DNA from: Ligilactobacillus pabuli | Lineage (GTDB): Bacteria; Bacillota; Bacilli; Lactobacillales; Lactobacillaceae | Assembly (NCBI RefSeq): GCF_022836475.1 | Contig: NZ_BQXH01000003.1 | Location: forward strand, 1-64,000 | Direction: 5' to 3' | DNA: 64,000 bases | Shown here: in pieces, positions 41,860 through 51,344 of the stretch | Layout: every line of letters begins with the position of its first letter | How positions within the stretch are numbered: position 1 is the stretch's first letter | The notes under the pieces: generated by a model | Databases searched by the model: none | What the model saw: the letters and a program-made list of their open reading frames with translations, nothing else | Told to the model about the DNA's origin: nothing | Program-made: the position numbers and the translations under genes

Positions 41860-42561
41860 GTGAGTTCGCCAATATATATACAAATTCATAACAAAATCAA
41901 GCAGACTATTGAATCTGGCAAGTGGAAAGTCGGGGACCGGATTCCAGCAGAAAGAGAGTTAGCCGTTCATTTTGGGGTGAGTCGGATGACCTTACGCCAA
42001 GCGGTCCAGACCTTAGTTGATGAGGGGATCTTAGAACGGCATGTCGGTTCTGGCACTTTTGTCGCACGGCAAAAAGTTCAAGAACGGATGTCATCTGGGG
42101 TCACGAGTTTTACGGAAATTATTGAGTCTGAGGGAAAACAGGCCTCAAGCAAGACAATTTCATATCTAGTCACGACTCCTTCGATCTCTGAAAGTGAGCG
42201 TTTAGACCTTGCTGCAGGAGAAAAGGTCTTACGGATGGAGCGGATCAGATATGCAGATGACCTGCCAATTTGTTTTGAAGTGGCAACTTTACCTTATAAC
42301 CTGATCAAAGATTATGCACGTTCCCAGATCTCGACTTCGCTTTACCGGACACTGGCCGAAAACGGCTTGGAGATCGGACATGCTGAACAAAATATTTCTG
42401 CAACCTTAGCGCCAGAGCGAATTGCAGAGTATTTAGATGTTAAGCGCGGGGCTGCGATCTTGCGTTTGCGTCAAACGACGCGCTTAAAGGATGGCCGGCC
42501 CTTTGAATATGTGCGGACCCAGTATGTGGGCGAACGCTTCGAATTCTTTTTAGCAAAATAA
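41860..42561 (+). CDS. nagR: GntR/HutC-family regulator NagR
   Basis: 233 aa: N-terminal winged helix (SGKWKVGDRIPAERELAVHF; GVSRMTLRQAVQTLVDEGIL) and a C-terminal UTRA effector domain (YADDLPICFEVATLPYNLI; RLRQTTRLKDGRPFEYVRTQ). Repressor of GlcNAc genes, responding to GlcNAc-6-P or GlcN-6-P. GTG start behind AGGGAG. The operator before nagA predicts autoregulation. Confidence 0.92.
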   Translation: MSSPIYIQIHNKIKQTIESGKWKVGDRIPAERELAVHFGVSRMTLRQAVQTLVDEGILERHVGSGTFVARQKVQERMSSGVTSFTEIIESEGKQASSKTISYLVTTPSISESERLDLAAGEKVLRMERIRYADDLPICFEVATLPYNLIKDYARSQISTSLYRTLAENGLEIGHAEQNISATLAPERIAEYLDVKRGAAILRLRQTTRLKDGRPFEYVRTQYVGERFEFFLAK

Positions 42562-42584
42562 TCTGACCGTTGTTTTCTGGTCAC

Positions 42585-42635
42585 AAAAAAGACAGTTCCA
42601 CCAATCAGTTGCTGATTGAGGGAGCTGTCTTTTTA
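42585..42635. terminator. bidirectional terminator between nagR and the peptidase gene
   Basis: AAAAAAGACAG...CCAATCAG pairs with CTGATTG...CTGTCTTTTT, serving convergent transcripts. Confidence 0.9.
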
Positions 42636-42645
42636 GTTTGCAGAT

Positions 42646-43629
42646 TCATTGGTGGGGGACCTGGCTGAACAGGTCATGGATCAAATAATTGCCATCGCCT
42701 GGGTTAGCGGCCACTTGGTCGTATGCGTCAAGGTCATTAAAGTGCCACCATTCTGACGCTAAGGGGGTCAGTCCGCCATCTGTACAGTACTTTTGCAAGC
42801 GCAGGGCGTTTGGGTCGACCACTGAACGAATTTGACTGTGGCGCCAGGCAATTCGGTCACCAGTCCAAACGGGCGCCGTAAAGACCGCTGAGCGGCGACT
42901 GAGCTCGTGGATCGCGGTGTACATCTGGGCTTCGGTCGCTCGCGTGACTTGGTGGACCTGGTAGTCGCCGATGGTCGTTAATGTCGTTTCGTCCACCGTG
43001 GCGAGGGTCACGTCCATGGCATAACCGATTTGGTGGTTGGAAATGTCATCGGCAATGAACCACTCTAAGTCCCAGGGCTCACTTGAGATCCCAGCTTTAA
43101 TTTCAGGATCCTGGTCAGCGAAAGCTGCTAGCTGAGTACAGACTTGTTGTTGGACAGAGTAGGGGCGAAAGGCCTCGTAGATTTTGAGCGTTTCGCCGTT
43201 TGCCCAGACTTGTCGTTGAATCCGCTGGATCTTTTGTGCCATTGGATACAGGAGCGGTGCAATGAATTCCGGGCGGCCTAAGCGCGGATTATAAGTCCGG
43301 TTGGTAAACAGCTGTTGACCAGTGATCCCAGGAATTGGTTTGCCAAGTGAAACAAACCGAGAACTCAAGGCGTTAGTTAGGTCATACATGATCGACGGGA
43401 TCACGTCCGGCAAATTGATCATGGCCTGGTCATGGCGCACATAGCCTTGCTGAGTGGCGCGCTGAACTTGCCACCAGTCTCCGCTTTCAGCTAAGATCAA
43501 GAAACCATCTCCCGGCGCCAAAGTCAGCAATTGTTCGCTATTTAGATCGGCAGCTTGGTAGAGTGGTGTTTGGACTGGGACATAACCAGTGGCACCTGCG
43601 ACTGGCAGTTCAAATAAATTTTCCCCCAT
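42646..43629 (-). CDS. VanX-like D-Ala-D-Ala dipeptidase with N-terminal SH3-like domain
   Basis: 327 aa. Residues ~1-75 resemble a bacterial SH3 domain (YVPVQTPLYQAADLNSEQLL; DWWQVQRATQQGYV). The rest is an M15D peptidase: IYEAFRPYSVQQQ, the metal site NHQIGYAMDVTL (HxxxxxxD) and SEWWHFND (ExxH). Likely trims D-Ala-D-Ala or recycles wall dipeptides. No signal peptide is visible, so a cytoplasmic role is inferred. ATG 43629 lies 9 nt behind AAAGGA; ATG 43638 abuts it. Confidence 0.8.
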   Translation of the reverse strand: MGENLFELPVAGATGYVPVQTPLYQAADLNSEQLLTLAPGDGFLILAESGDWWQVQRATQQGYVRHDQAMINLPDVIPSIMYDLTNALSSRFVSLGKPIPGITGQQLFTNRTYNPRLGRPEFIAPLLYPMAQKIQRIQRQVWANGETLKIYEAFRPYSVQQQVCTQLAAFADQDPEIKAGISSEPWDLEWFIADDISNHQIGYAMDVTLATVDETTLTTIGDYQVHQVTRATEAQMYTAIHELSRRSAVFTAPVWTGDRIAWRHSQIRSVVDPNALRLQKYCTDGGLTPLASEWWHFNDLDAYDQVAANPGDGNYLIHDLFSQVPHQ

Positions 43630-43702
43630 GATAGTCATTCCTTTGCTAGTTGATTATCCTTTAGCCTAGCATTAATTGTCCCAGTCAGCTAATAATTTGC
43701 TG

Positions 43703-43750
43703 TAAAAAACCACTCAGTAGCAACCGTGAAGACGGTTTGACTGAGTGGTC
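43703..43750 (-). terminator. terminator of the nrd operon
   Basis: Reading leftward: CCACTCAGT...AACCGT pairs with ACGGTT...ACTGAGTGG, followed by TTTTTT. Four to ten bases after nrdF. Confidence 0.88.
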
Positions 43751-43760
43751 CGTTTAACTA

Positions 43761-44723
43761 TTAGAATTTAAAATCGTAGTCGCTGTCTTTCATGGCTTCA
43801 ACGTTACCTAACAAGTAGCCGTTACCTACCTGAGAGAAGAAGTCATGGTTTGAGGTAGAAGTTGAGATCCCGTTCATCACAACTGGATTGACATCTTCAG
43901 CTGTATCAGGGAAGAGCGGGTCCATCCCCAAGTTCATCAAAGCTTTATTAGCATTGTAACGTAAGAAAGTTAGGACATCTTCTGCCCAACCAACTTGATC
44001 GTATAACAAGTGAGTGTATTTTTCTTCGTTTTCATACAGATCATATAGTAGGTCATACATCCAAGAAGTCATTTCAGCCTGTTGATCTTCGCTTAATTCT
44101 TGGAAACCAAGCTGGAATTTATAGCCGATGTAAGTGCCATGGACTGATTCGTCCCGCAAAATTAGTTTAATAATTTCTGCGACGTTTGGCAGCTTGTTAT
44201 GACCTAACCAGTAGAGCGGAGTGTAAAAACCAGAGTAGAATAAGAAAGTTTCTAGAAAGACAGAAGCGACTTTCTTTTCCAAAGGTTGACCATTTTGGTA
44301 AATGTCATTGATTTTTTTGGCCTTATATTGCAAAAATTCATTATTGTTAGTCCATTCAAAGATCTCATCAATTTCTTTGGGAGTGTTCAAGGTCGAAAAA
44401 ATTGATGAATAACTCTTGGCGTGGACGGACTCCATAAATTCGATATTGTTGAGCACAGCTGCTTCTTGTTGGGTACGAATATCTTTTTTAAGTGAAGCCA
44501 TCCCGTCTTGAGACTGCAGTGTATCTAACAGAGTTAAGCCGCCGAAGACTTTGTCAACGACATCTTTATCTGTGTCAGAAAAGGCACGCCAGTCACTTAA
44601 ATCGTTAGATAAAGGAATCCGGGTATCTAACCAAAATTGTTCGGTTAATTTTTCCCAGGTGGCTTTGTCCAGCTGGTCTTCTAAGACGTTCCAGTTAATT
44701 GCGATGTAGTTATTGTTTTCCAT
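43761..44723 (-). CDS. nrdF: class Ib ribonucleotide reductase beta subunit
   Basis: Houses the dimanganese-tyrosyl radical cofactor. 320 aa: AVLNNIEFMESVHAKSYSSI, VFLETFLFYSGFY and LILRDESVHGTYIGYKFQ carry the metal-binding Glu/His set, and the C-terminal DSDYDFKF interacts with NrdE. Last gene of nrdHIEF, 86 bp after nrdE. Confidence 0.96.
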   Translation of the reverse strand: MENNNYIAINWNVLEDQLDKATWEKLTEQFWLDTRIPLSNDLSDWRAFSDTDKDVVDKVFGGLTLLDTLQSQDGMASLKKDIRTQQEAAVLNNIEFMESVHAKSYSSIFSTLNTPKEIDEIFEWTNNNEFLQYKAKKINDIYQNGQPLEKKVASVFLETFLFYSGFYTPLYWLGHNKLPNVAEIIKLILRDESVHGTYIGYKFQLGFQELSEDQQAEMTSWMYDLLYDLYENEEKYTHLLYDQVGWAEDVLTFLRYNANKALMNLGMDPLFPDTAEDVNPVVMNGISTSTSNHDFFSQVGNGYLLGNVEAMKDSDYDFKF

Positions 44724-44809
44724 TCAAATTGCTCCTTCAAATCAAAGGTCATCGTTGCAGACCTTCTGTTATTCAAATCATGCCGAGTTAATTTAGCCAG
44801 CGGTTCTAA

Positions 44810-46981
44810 CTAAATTGAGCAGCTTTCACATTCATTGGCGCCGATCACACCTGCATCGTCTGTGAAAGTTCGAATGTAATAAATTGATTTGATTCCTTTA
44901 GCATGGGCGTAGTTGCGTAAAATTGACAAGTCACGGGTCGTCAGCTTCTCTGATTCAGCATCTTTCCACTCATACATGCCTTTAGGCAAGGTCGAACGAA
45001 CAAAGAGTGTCATACTCATCCCTTGGTCAACGTGAACCTGTGCGGCAGCGTAGGTGTCGATCACGCGACGCATGTCCATGTCGTAGGCGGAAGTATAGTA
45101 TTTGATCGTATCGTTAGAAAGATATGGAGCAGGGTAGTAGATCTTACCGATCTTACGTTCCTGACGTTCTTCGATCCGGTTAATGATCGGCTGCAAAGAA
45201 GCAGTTGTGTCATTAATATATGAAATTGAACCAGTTGGAGCGACTGCCATCCGATTTTGATGGTAGAGACCATCTTTTTGAATGGCATTTTTTAATTCTT
45301 CCCAGTCTTTTTCAGCGGGAACGAAGATACCTTCAAAGAGTTCTTGGACCTTTTTTGTTTTTGGACCAAAGTTTTTTTGCAAATATTGATCAAAATACGA
45401 ACCGTTTGCGTACTTACTACTAGAGAAGCCGGCAAAAGTTTCTTGGCGCTCTTTAGCAATTTCGTTAGAAGCCTTTAAAGTCCAGTAGTTGAGCAGCATA
45501 AAGTAGACACTGGTAAAGTCGATGGCTTCCTTTGAACCGTATTCGATGTGGTTTTTAGCTAAGTAGCCGTGTAAGCCCATCGCACCTAAGCCGATCGTGT
45601 GGGCTTGGTGGTTACCATGTTCAATTGAAGGCACAACATTGATGGCCGAGTGGTCGGTCACAAAGGTCAAGGCCCGAGTCATGGCTTCGACTGATTTACC
45701 GAAGTTTGGTGAAGCCATCAAGTTCGCAATATTAGTTGAGCCCAGGTTACAACTAATGTCAGTCCCTAGTTGTTCATATTCCTGTCTATTATTTACGATC
45801 GAAGGCTTTTGAACCTGCATGATCTCTGAACATAAATTACTCATGATGATCTTGCCGTCGATTGGGTTAGCCTTGTTTGCAGTATCGATGTTGATAATGT
45901 AAGGGTAGCCGGATTCCTGTTGTAACTTGGAAATTTCTTCTTCCAATTCACGCGCTTTGATCTTGTGCTTGGGAATGTCTGGGTTAGCGACCATGTTGTC
46001 GTATTCTTTAGTAATGTCAACGTAGGAGAACGGCGTATGGTAAACTCGTTCAACACCCCATGGATCAAAGAGGTACATGTCTTCGTTGTTTTTGGCTAAT
46101 TCATAGAATTTATCGGGAACGATCACACCTAAGGATAAGGTCTTGACCCGGATCTTTTCATCAGCGTTTTCTTTTTTAGCTGATAAGAATTGGATAATGT
46201 CTGGGTGGAAGATGTTTAGATAAACAACTCCGGCACCTTGGCGTTGGCCTAACTGGTTGGAATAAGAAAAACTGTCTTCCAAGAGTTTCATAACAGGAAC
46301 GACCCCAGAAGCAGCACCTTCAATGCCCTTGATCGGAGCACCGGCACCACGCAAGTTACTCAACGTGATCCCGACCCCGCCGCCGATCCGGGATAATTGT
46401 AAGGCAGAATTGATCCCGCGGCCGATGGAGTTCATATCATCGGTGAATTGCAGCAAGAAGCACGAAACAAGTTCGCCACGACGCTTCCGCCCAGCATTCA
46501 AGAAACTAGGTGTTGCTGGTTGGTAGCGTTGGTGGATCATTTCGTCAGCCAAACTTAAGGCTAAGTCTTGGTCGCCATCTGCAAAATATAAAGCGTTAAT
46601 GGCCACACGGTCTATGTAGCTTTCTAGGTACGAATCATTATCGTTAGTCCGTAAAGCATATTGGGCATAGAACTTGTAAGCAGCCATAAATGTTTTGAAT
46701 TGGAAATGAGCATCTTCTAGCTGTTGGTAGAGTTTTGCAATAAAAGCTGAATCATATTTGGCGAGAAATTCTTCTTCTAGGTAGTCATTTGCGACTAAGT
46801 AAGCAAATTTATCCTCCAAAGAATCGAATTTAACCATGTTAGGCGCGACGTTTTCTTGTAAAAACGCTGCTAAAGCCTCTTGATCCTTATCTAATTGAAT
46901 CTTGCCGTTTAAAGGAATGTTGACCTCATTATTTAGGTCATAGTAACTGACGTTGTTGCTGTCTAGTGTTTTAAGCCCCAA
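44810..46981 (-). CDS. nrdE: class Ib ribonucleotide reductase alpha subunit
   Basis: Reduces NDPs to dNDPs. 723 aa: QRYQPATPSFLNAGRKRRGE, GGGVGITLSNLRGAGAPIKG, the active-site region MSNLCSEIMQVQ, APTGSISYINDTTASLQPI and the redox-active C-terminal ECESCSI. Short N-terminus without an ATP-cone, as in class Ib. TTG 46981 start; overlaps nrdI by 11 nt. Confidence 0.96.
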   Translation of the reverse strand: MGLKTLDSNNVSYYDLNNEVNIPLNGKIQLDKDQEALAAFLQENVAPNMVKFDSLEDKFAYLVANDYLEEEFLAKYDSAFIAKLYQQLEDAHFQFKTFMAAYKFYAQYALRTNDNDSYLESYIDRVAINALYFADGDQDLALSLADEMIHQRYQPATPSFLNAGRKRRGELVSCFLLQFTDDMNSIGRGINSALQLSRIGGGVGITLSNLRGAGAPIKGIEGAASGVVPVMKLLEDSFSYSNQLGQRQGAGVVYLNIFHPDIIQFLSAKKENADEKIRVKTLSLGVIVPDKFYELAKNNEDMYLFDPWGVERVYHTPFSYVDITKEYDNMVANPDIPKHKIKARELEEEISKLQQESGYPYIINIDTANKANPIDGKIIMSNLCSEIMQVQKPSIVNNRQEYEQLGTDISCNLGSTNIANLMASPNFGKSVEAMTRALTFVTDHSAINVVPSIEHGNHQAHTIGLGAMGLHGYLAKNHIEYGSKEAIDFTSVYFMLLNYWTLKASNEIAKERQETFAGFSSSKYANGSYFDQYLQKNFGPKTKKVQELFEGIFVPAEKDWEELKNAIQKDGLYHQNRMAVAPTGSISYINDTTASLQPIINRIEERQERKIGKIYYPAPYLSNDTIKYYTSAYDMDMRRVIDTYAAAQVHVDQGMSMTLFVRSTLPKGMYEWKDAESEKLTTRDLSILRNYAHAKGIKSIYYIRTFTDDAGVIGANECESCSI

Positions 46982-47342
46982 GTTCTTTCACCGCTTTCTC
47001 AAAATTTGTTACATCTTTACTAGTTCCATTAAATTCAAATGCATAAAGGAGGGGAACGTTAAACTCGGCCGCCAGATCTTTTGCCGTAAAAATAAAAAGT
47101 TCGGCAAAATTACGGTTACCAGTTCCAGCCACACCCTGAAGCATTTCACGATTAGTGCTAAAATATAAAAAGTCGGTGACCGGTTCGGTTATCTCTTTTT
47201 CGTACGTAGGTACGACCAAGACGAAGGGTTCACCAACTTCAAATTCAGGATCGATCGGATCAATCTCGTAAGTGTCATTTAAGTTTAATTTTTTGATAAA
47301 GCGTCTGGTTTGTCCAGTGACGCTGAAATAGACGATTTTCAT
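46971..47342 (-). CDS. nrdI: flavodoxin-like NrdI
   Basis: 123 aa flavoprotein supplying oxidant for assembly of the NrdF dimanganese cofactor: IVYFSVTGQTRRFIKKL (FMN loop), VLVVPTYEKEITEPV, GVAGTGNRNFAELF. Overlaps nrdH and nrdE by a few bases. Confidence 0.95.
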   Translation of the reverse strand: MKIVYFSVTGQTRRFIKKLNLNDTYEIDPIDPEFEVGEPFVLVVPTYEKEITEPVTDFLYFSTNREMLQGVAGTGNRNFAELFIFTAKDLAAEFNVPLLYAFEFNGTSKDVTNFEKAVKELGA

Positions 47343-47569
47343 TGTGCGATCAGTTGTTTCAATAAGTCAGGACGGAAACCATTTACGATCGGTTGAGCGT
47401 TGTCTTCCAAGACTGGAACACTTCGGAAACCTTTATCTTTTAAATAGTCAATATATTCAGGAGACTCATTAATGTTTTTTTCAGCGAAGGCAATATTGTG
47501 TTCTGCTAAAAATTTCTTGGTCATTTTACATTGGATACAGTTGTTTTTGGTATATAGTTCTAAGCTCAT
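47339..47569 (-). CDS. nrdH: glutaredoxin-like NrdH
   Basis: 76 aa thioredoxin-fold electron donor for NrdEF: LYTKNNCIQCKMTKKFL holds the CxxC pair, then FRSVPVLEDNAQPIVNGFRP. ATG 47569 is preceded by AGGAGG. First gene of the operon. Confidence 0.95.
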   Translation of the reverse strand: MSLELYTKNNCIQCKMTKKFLAEHNIAFAEKNINESPEYIDYLKDKGFRSVPVLEDNAQPIVNGFRPDLLKQLIAQ

Positions 47570-47602
47570 GATGAGCACCTCCTAATAATATTTACTTGAT
47601 TT

Positions 47603-47685
47603 AGTATACAACAATCTAGACTAAATTCAAGCCCTAAATACTAGATATGGTGTAAGATTTTACAAAACTCACCGATATATGGTGT
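47603..47685 (-). promoter_or_regulatory. nrdHIEF promoter with two NrdR boxes
   Basis: Minus strand promoter: TTGAAT (47625-47630) and TATACT (47603-47608), spacer 16. Two boxes reading ACACCATATCTAGTAT (47638-47653) and ACACCATATATCGG-type (47670-47685) match the NrdR consensus and are 32 bp apart, three helical turns. They lie upstream of the -35. NrdR itself is not in the window. Confidence 0.75.
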
Positions 47686-47855
47686 TACACTGGCTTTTTA
47701 CCCCTAGAAATAAATTTAGCAGCGGCTGGTGAAAAACGGCGCGTGAAAAAGTATTTGCTACTCGTCTATTTCTACTTTAAGATAGAAAGTGGATGTTTAA
47801 TCGACAGTGAAAATTGTGTTACAACACTAGTTAAAGAAATGAAAGAGGAGAAATT

Positions 47856-48464
47856 GTGGCAGATCATTATTATACTAAAGACCCGAGTGTCAAACATGCC
47901 GAACAGACTTGGGATTTTACTTTATCCGGACGGAATTTTACTTTTAAGACTGATAGTGGTGTCTTTTCTAAGAATACGGTTGATTTTGGGTCACGGACTT
48001 TATTGGACGGGGCACAACAAGTTGAATTTCCAGCCGGAAAAATCTTAGATGTAGGGTGCGGCTATGGCCCAATTGGGCTCGCCTTGGCTGCTGCGCAGCC
48101 CGAGCGCCAGTTTGACATGGTCGATGTTAACGAACGTGCCTTAGGGTTGGCTCGCTTTAATGCTCAAGCTAATCGAATCACTAACGTGAACATTTTTAGT
48201 TCTGATGTCTATGAAGCAGTCACGCAAACAGATTATGCTGGGATCGTGACTAATCCGCCGATCCGTGCCGGCAAAAGCGTAGTGCACGCAATTTTAAGCG
48301 GTGCCTATGACCACTTAGCAGTTGGCGGCTGTTTACTAGCTGTGATTCAAAAAAAGCAGGGCGCCCCATCCGCACAAAAAAAGATGACGGAAGTTTTTGG
48401 TAACTGCGAAGTGATCTTGAAAAAGAAAGGCTACTTTATTTTAAAGAGTGTGAAGGTTAAATGA
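47856..48464 (+). CDS. class I SAM methyltransferase, RsmC/YbxB-like
   Basis: 202 aa: KILDVGCGYGPIGLALAAAQ (SAM motif I), DMVDVNERALGLA, and the N6/N2-type catalytic motif NPPIRAGK. This is the RsmC-like 16S rRNA guanine-N2 methylase fold common in Firmicutes. GTG 47856 is 6 nt behind AGAGGAG. ATGA overlap with tadA. Confidence 0.85.
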   Translation: MADHYYTKDPSVKHAEQTWDFTLSGRNFTFKTDSGVFSKNTVDFGSRTLLDGAQQVEFPAGKILDVGCGYGPIGLALAAAQPERQFDMVDVNERALGLARFNAQANRITNVNIFSSDVYEAVTQTDYAGIVTNPPIRAGKSVVHAILSGAYDHLAVGGCLLAVIQKKQGAPSAQKKMTEVFGNCEVILKKKGYFILKSVKVK

Positions 48465-48937
48465 CGGTCACATATAGTGAGCAGCAAAAGACCGACTTAA
48501 TGCTGGCGGCTGTGGCTGAAGCCAAGCTTGCGGGGCAACAAGGCGAAGTGCCGATCGGCTGTGTGATCGCTGATCGAAACGGTCAGATCATCGGGCGGGG
48601 CCATAATCAACGAGAGTCGGCCCGTTCTGCACTGGGACATGCCGAGCTTCTGGCCATTCACCAAGCTAATCAGCAGAGTCAGGACTGGCGGCTAACTGAC
48701 TGCAGCTTATTTGTCACCTTAGAGCCTTGTCCGATGTGTGCTGGTGCAATTGTGAATGCCCGACTCAGCCGGGTTTATTATGGTTGTGCCGATCTGAAAG
48801 CAGGTTGTGCTGGAACCTTGATGAATTTATTAACTGAACCACGGTTTAATCACCAGGTTCACGTTGAAAAGGGCTGCTGCCAGGAGCAGTGTGCAGAACT
48901 GCTCAGTGAATTTTTTAGGAAAATTAGGGAAAAATAA
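48461..48937 (+). CDS. tadA: tRNA adenosine(34) deaminase
   Basis: Makes inosine at the wobble base of tRNA-Arg. 158 aa: zinc-dependent deaminase signature GHAELLAIHQAN (HAE) and LEPCPMCAGAIVNARLSRV (PCxxC). A standard neighbour of the SRP RNA and dnaX in lactobacilli, as here. Confidence 0.95.
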   Translation: MTVTYSEQQKTDLMLAAVAEAKLAGQQGEVPIGCVIADRNGQIIGRGHNQRESARSALGHAELLAIHQANQQSQDWRLTDCSLFVTLEPCPMCAGAIVNARLSRVYYGCADLKAGCAGTLMNLLTEPRFNHQVHVEKGCCQEQCAELLSEFFRKIREK

Positions 48938-48978
48938 TAAAAAGACTAGCAATTTAAGGTATTTTCATGTATTATAGT

Positions 48979-49077
48979 AGTTGCCGCAAGGCCTTGGGGC
49001 AATGTTGTCCTCACGAAGCGTGTCAGGTCCGGAAGGAAGCAGCACTAAGTTTGGTTCGGCATGTGCCTTAAGTTATT
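48979..49077 (+). ncRNA. ffs: signal recognition particle RNA (small type)
   Basis: The conserved SRP domain IV sequence GTCAGGTCCGGAAGGAAGCA (49021-49041) with GGAA tetraloop and asymmetric bulge is unmistakable. ~100 nt, no Alu domain. Ends approximate. Located between tadA and dnaX. A TATTATAG -10-like box lies just upstream. Confidence 0.95.
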
Positions 49078-49084
49078 ATGATAT

Positions 49085-49121
49085 TGATCCCTGGTCTTTT
49101 TAAAGATCGGGGCTTTTTTTT
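49085..49121 (+). terminator. terminator of the SRP RNA
   Basis: GATCCCTGGTCTTT pairs with AAAGATCGGGGC imperfectly, followed by T8. Confidence 0.85.
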
Positions 49122-49218
49122 AAGTTAAAATACTGGTAAAAATGGTTAGTTTGTCAGGAAGACTCGCCTGATTTTAGGTGAGCTTCTCAAGTGGACTTAG
49201 GTTAAGGAGGAGACGAAA

Positions 49219-50988
49219 ATGAGTTACCAAGCTTTGTATCGTGCTTGGCGTCCACAGAAATTTACGGATTTAGTTGGACAAGAATTAGTCATCAAAACTC
49301 TTAAAAATGCTTTAGTTACTAAGCAAACTTCGCATGCATATTTATTTACCGGTCCGCGGGGGACAGGGAAAACGTCGGCGGCTAAAATTTTTGCCAAGGC
49401 GTTAAACTGTCACCACCAAAAAGATGGTGAACCTTGTAATGAGTGTGAGATTTGTCAGTCGATCACTGCTGGTCGACAAAATGATGTGATCGAAATTGAT
49501 GCGGCTTCGAATAATGGGGTCGAAGAAATTCGGGATATCAGAGATAAAGTTAAGTATGCTCCAACTGAGTGTGATTATAAGATCTATATTATCGATGAAG
49601 TTCATATGCTCTCTACTGGTGCATTTAATGCATTATTGAAGACTTTGGAAGAACCGCCGAGCAATGTCGTCTTTATTTTAGCGACAACAGAACCGCATAA
49701 AATTCCTGCGACAATTATTTCGCGGACACAGCGGTTTGATTTTAGACGGATCCAGCCGCAAACTATTTTACAGCGGATGGAATATATTGTTGAACAAAAA
49801 CACTTGGAATATGAGCCGGCCGCACTGAAGCTGATTGCTTCGGCTGCTGAAGGTGGGATGCGGGATGCTTTAAGTATTTTAGACCAGGTCATTTCATTTG
49901 GAACAGATAAGATCACACTTGACAACGCGTTGATGGTGACGGGCAGTGTCCAAAATGATGAATTGTTGCAGTATTTGCAGCAAGTTACTGCTAAAGAAAC
50001 TGCCCAGGCTTTAGAAACCTTACATCAAATCTTAAACGATGGTAAAGATGCCAATCGTTTGATCGAAGACTTGATCAGTTTTTGCCGGGATCTGTTGTTG
50101 TACCAGCAGTTGCCTGAAAAAGTTGAGGAAGCTGAATTAGAAGAGGTCAACGATGACTTCCGCAGCTTCGCACAAAAGATTCAGCCGGCTGAGATCTACC
50201 AAATGATCGATTTATTAAATGAACAACAAGAAAATATGCGGTTTACGTCTCACGCTTCTATTTATTTGGAAGTTTTGACCGTTAAACTAGCCACACGAAG
50301 CAGTCAACCGGCGGCTCAGGCTGGCGCGGTGCAACAACCACAGGCACAAGCTGGTTTGTCACCAAAAGATACTGTGCAAGTTGAAAATTTAAGTCGACAA
50401 GTGAACGAATTAAAGCAACAAGTTAACCAACTGAAACAGGCTCTGCAAAATGGTGGCAACTCAGTTAAAGCTGCTCAAACTAGTACTAATAATCACCGGC
50501 AGCCAGCTAAGAAGTCCGCTGCAACCAAAATTGACTTGCAGCAAATTTACGCTGTCTTGGGTGAAGCCACTAAAAAGAGTTTACTAGAATTACGGGATGT
50601 TTGGGGCGACTTGATGAACATGCTGACGGTCTCGCAACGTGCAATCATGCACGTGAGTTCACCGGTTGCTGCCAGCCCAGACGGTGTGATCGTCACCTTT
50701 CAGTTTGACTTTTTATGTCAACGGGCTGAAGCTGACTCACAACTCAAGGATACCTTAGAAAATGGCTTGGATCGTTTAGTTGGACACGTTCCGCGGCTCT
50801 TGTTTATTCCGCAGGAACGCTGGCCGCAAATCAGACAAGATTATCTGCAAGGTCATCAAACTGAGTCTAAAGGACAAGGGGAACAAGCCGAACAAGCCCC
50901 GGCAAATGAACAAAAAGCAGCTGATCCAGTTGTGGATGAGGCGTTAAAATTGTTTGGAAATGAACTAGTTGAAGTTAAAGAAGATTAA
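49219..50988 (+). CDS. dnaX: DNA polymerase III gamma/tau subunit
   Basis: Clamp-loader ATPase. 589 aa: YRAWRPQKFTDLVGQE, Walker A GPRGTGKTS, zinc module CNECEICQS, DEVHMLSTGAFNALLKTLEE, TTEPHKIPATIISRTQRFDF. Domain III follows, then a tau-like C-terminus from ~365 with a coiled coil and Gln-rich linkers. First gene of dnaX-ybaB-recR-yaaL. Confidence 0.96.
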   Translation: MSYQALYRAWRPQKFTDLVGQELVIKTLKNALVTKQTSHAYLFTGPRGTGKTSAAKIFAKALNCHHQKDGEPCNECEICQSITAGRQNDVIEIDAASNNGVEEIRDIRDKVKYAPTECDYKIYIIDEVHMLSTGAFNALLKTLEEPPSNVVFILATTEPHKIPATIISRTQRFDFRRIQPQTILQRMEYIVEQKHLEYEPAALKLIASAAEGGMRDALSILDQVISFGTDKITLDNALMVTGSVQNDELLQYLQQVTAKETAQALETLHQILNDGKDANRLIEDLISFCRDLLLYQQLPEKVEEAELEEVNDDFRSFAQKIQPAEIYQMIDLLNEQQENMRFTSHASIYLEVLTVKLATRSSQPAAQAGAVQQPQAQAGLSPKDTVQVENLSRQVNELKQQVNQLKQALQNGGNSVKAAQTSTNNHRQPAKKSAATKIDLQQIYAVLGEATKKSLLELRDVWGDLMNMLTVSQRAIMHVSSPVAASPDGVIVTFQFDFLCQRAEADSQLKDTLENGLDRLVGHVPRLLFIPQERWPQIRQDYLQGHQTESKGQGEQAEQAPANEQKAADPVVDEALKLFGNELVEVKED

Positions 50989-51009
50989 TAAATAAGGGAG
51001 TAATTTAAA

Positions 51010-51318
51010 ATGATGCCAGGAAATATGCAAGGTATGATGAAAAAAGTTCAAAAGATGCAAAAGCAAATGCAAAAAGACCAGGAAGAATTGAACCAGACTG
51101 AATTTGCTGGTCAAGCTACCAATGAAGAAGTCGTAGTTAAAATGACTGGCGATAAGAAAATGACAGACATTGCAATTAAAGAAGAAGCCATCGACCCCGA
51201 TGATCCAGAAATGTTACAAGATCTGATCATTATGGCCGTCAACGATGCGATGGACAAAATTGATCAAAAGACTCAAGCAGTCCTAGGCAAGTATTCTAAA
51301 GGCATGCCAAGAATGTAA
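51010..51318 (+). CDS. YbaB/EbfC family nucleoid-associated protein
   Basis: 102 aa: MMKKVQKMQKQMQKDQEELN helix, then NEEVVVKMTGDKKMTDIAIK. Dimeric DNA-binding protein always between dnaX and recR. 21 bp after dnaX. Confidence 0.95.
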   Translation: MMPGNMQGMMKKVQKMQKQMQKDQEELNQTEFAGQATNEEVVVKMTGDKKMTDIAIKEEAIDPDDPEMLQDLIIMAVNDAMDKIDQKTQAVLGKYSKGMPRM

Positions 51319-51344
51319 TTTAAAATTAAGGAGCGAAGTTTGTT

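Noticed and set aside
47743-48048. 101-codon + strand frame overlapping the RsmC-like g gene start
   Set aside because: No ribosome binding site and no recognisable protein features; the overlapping frame has clear SAM motifs.
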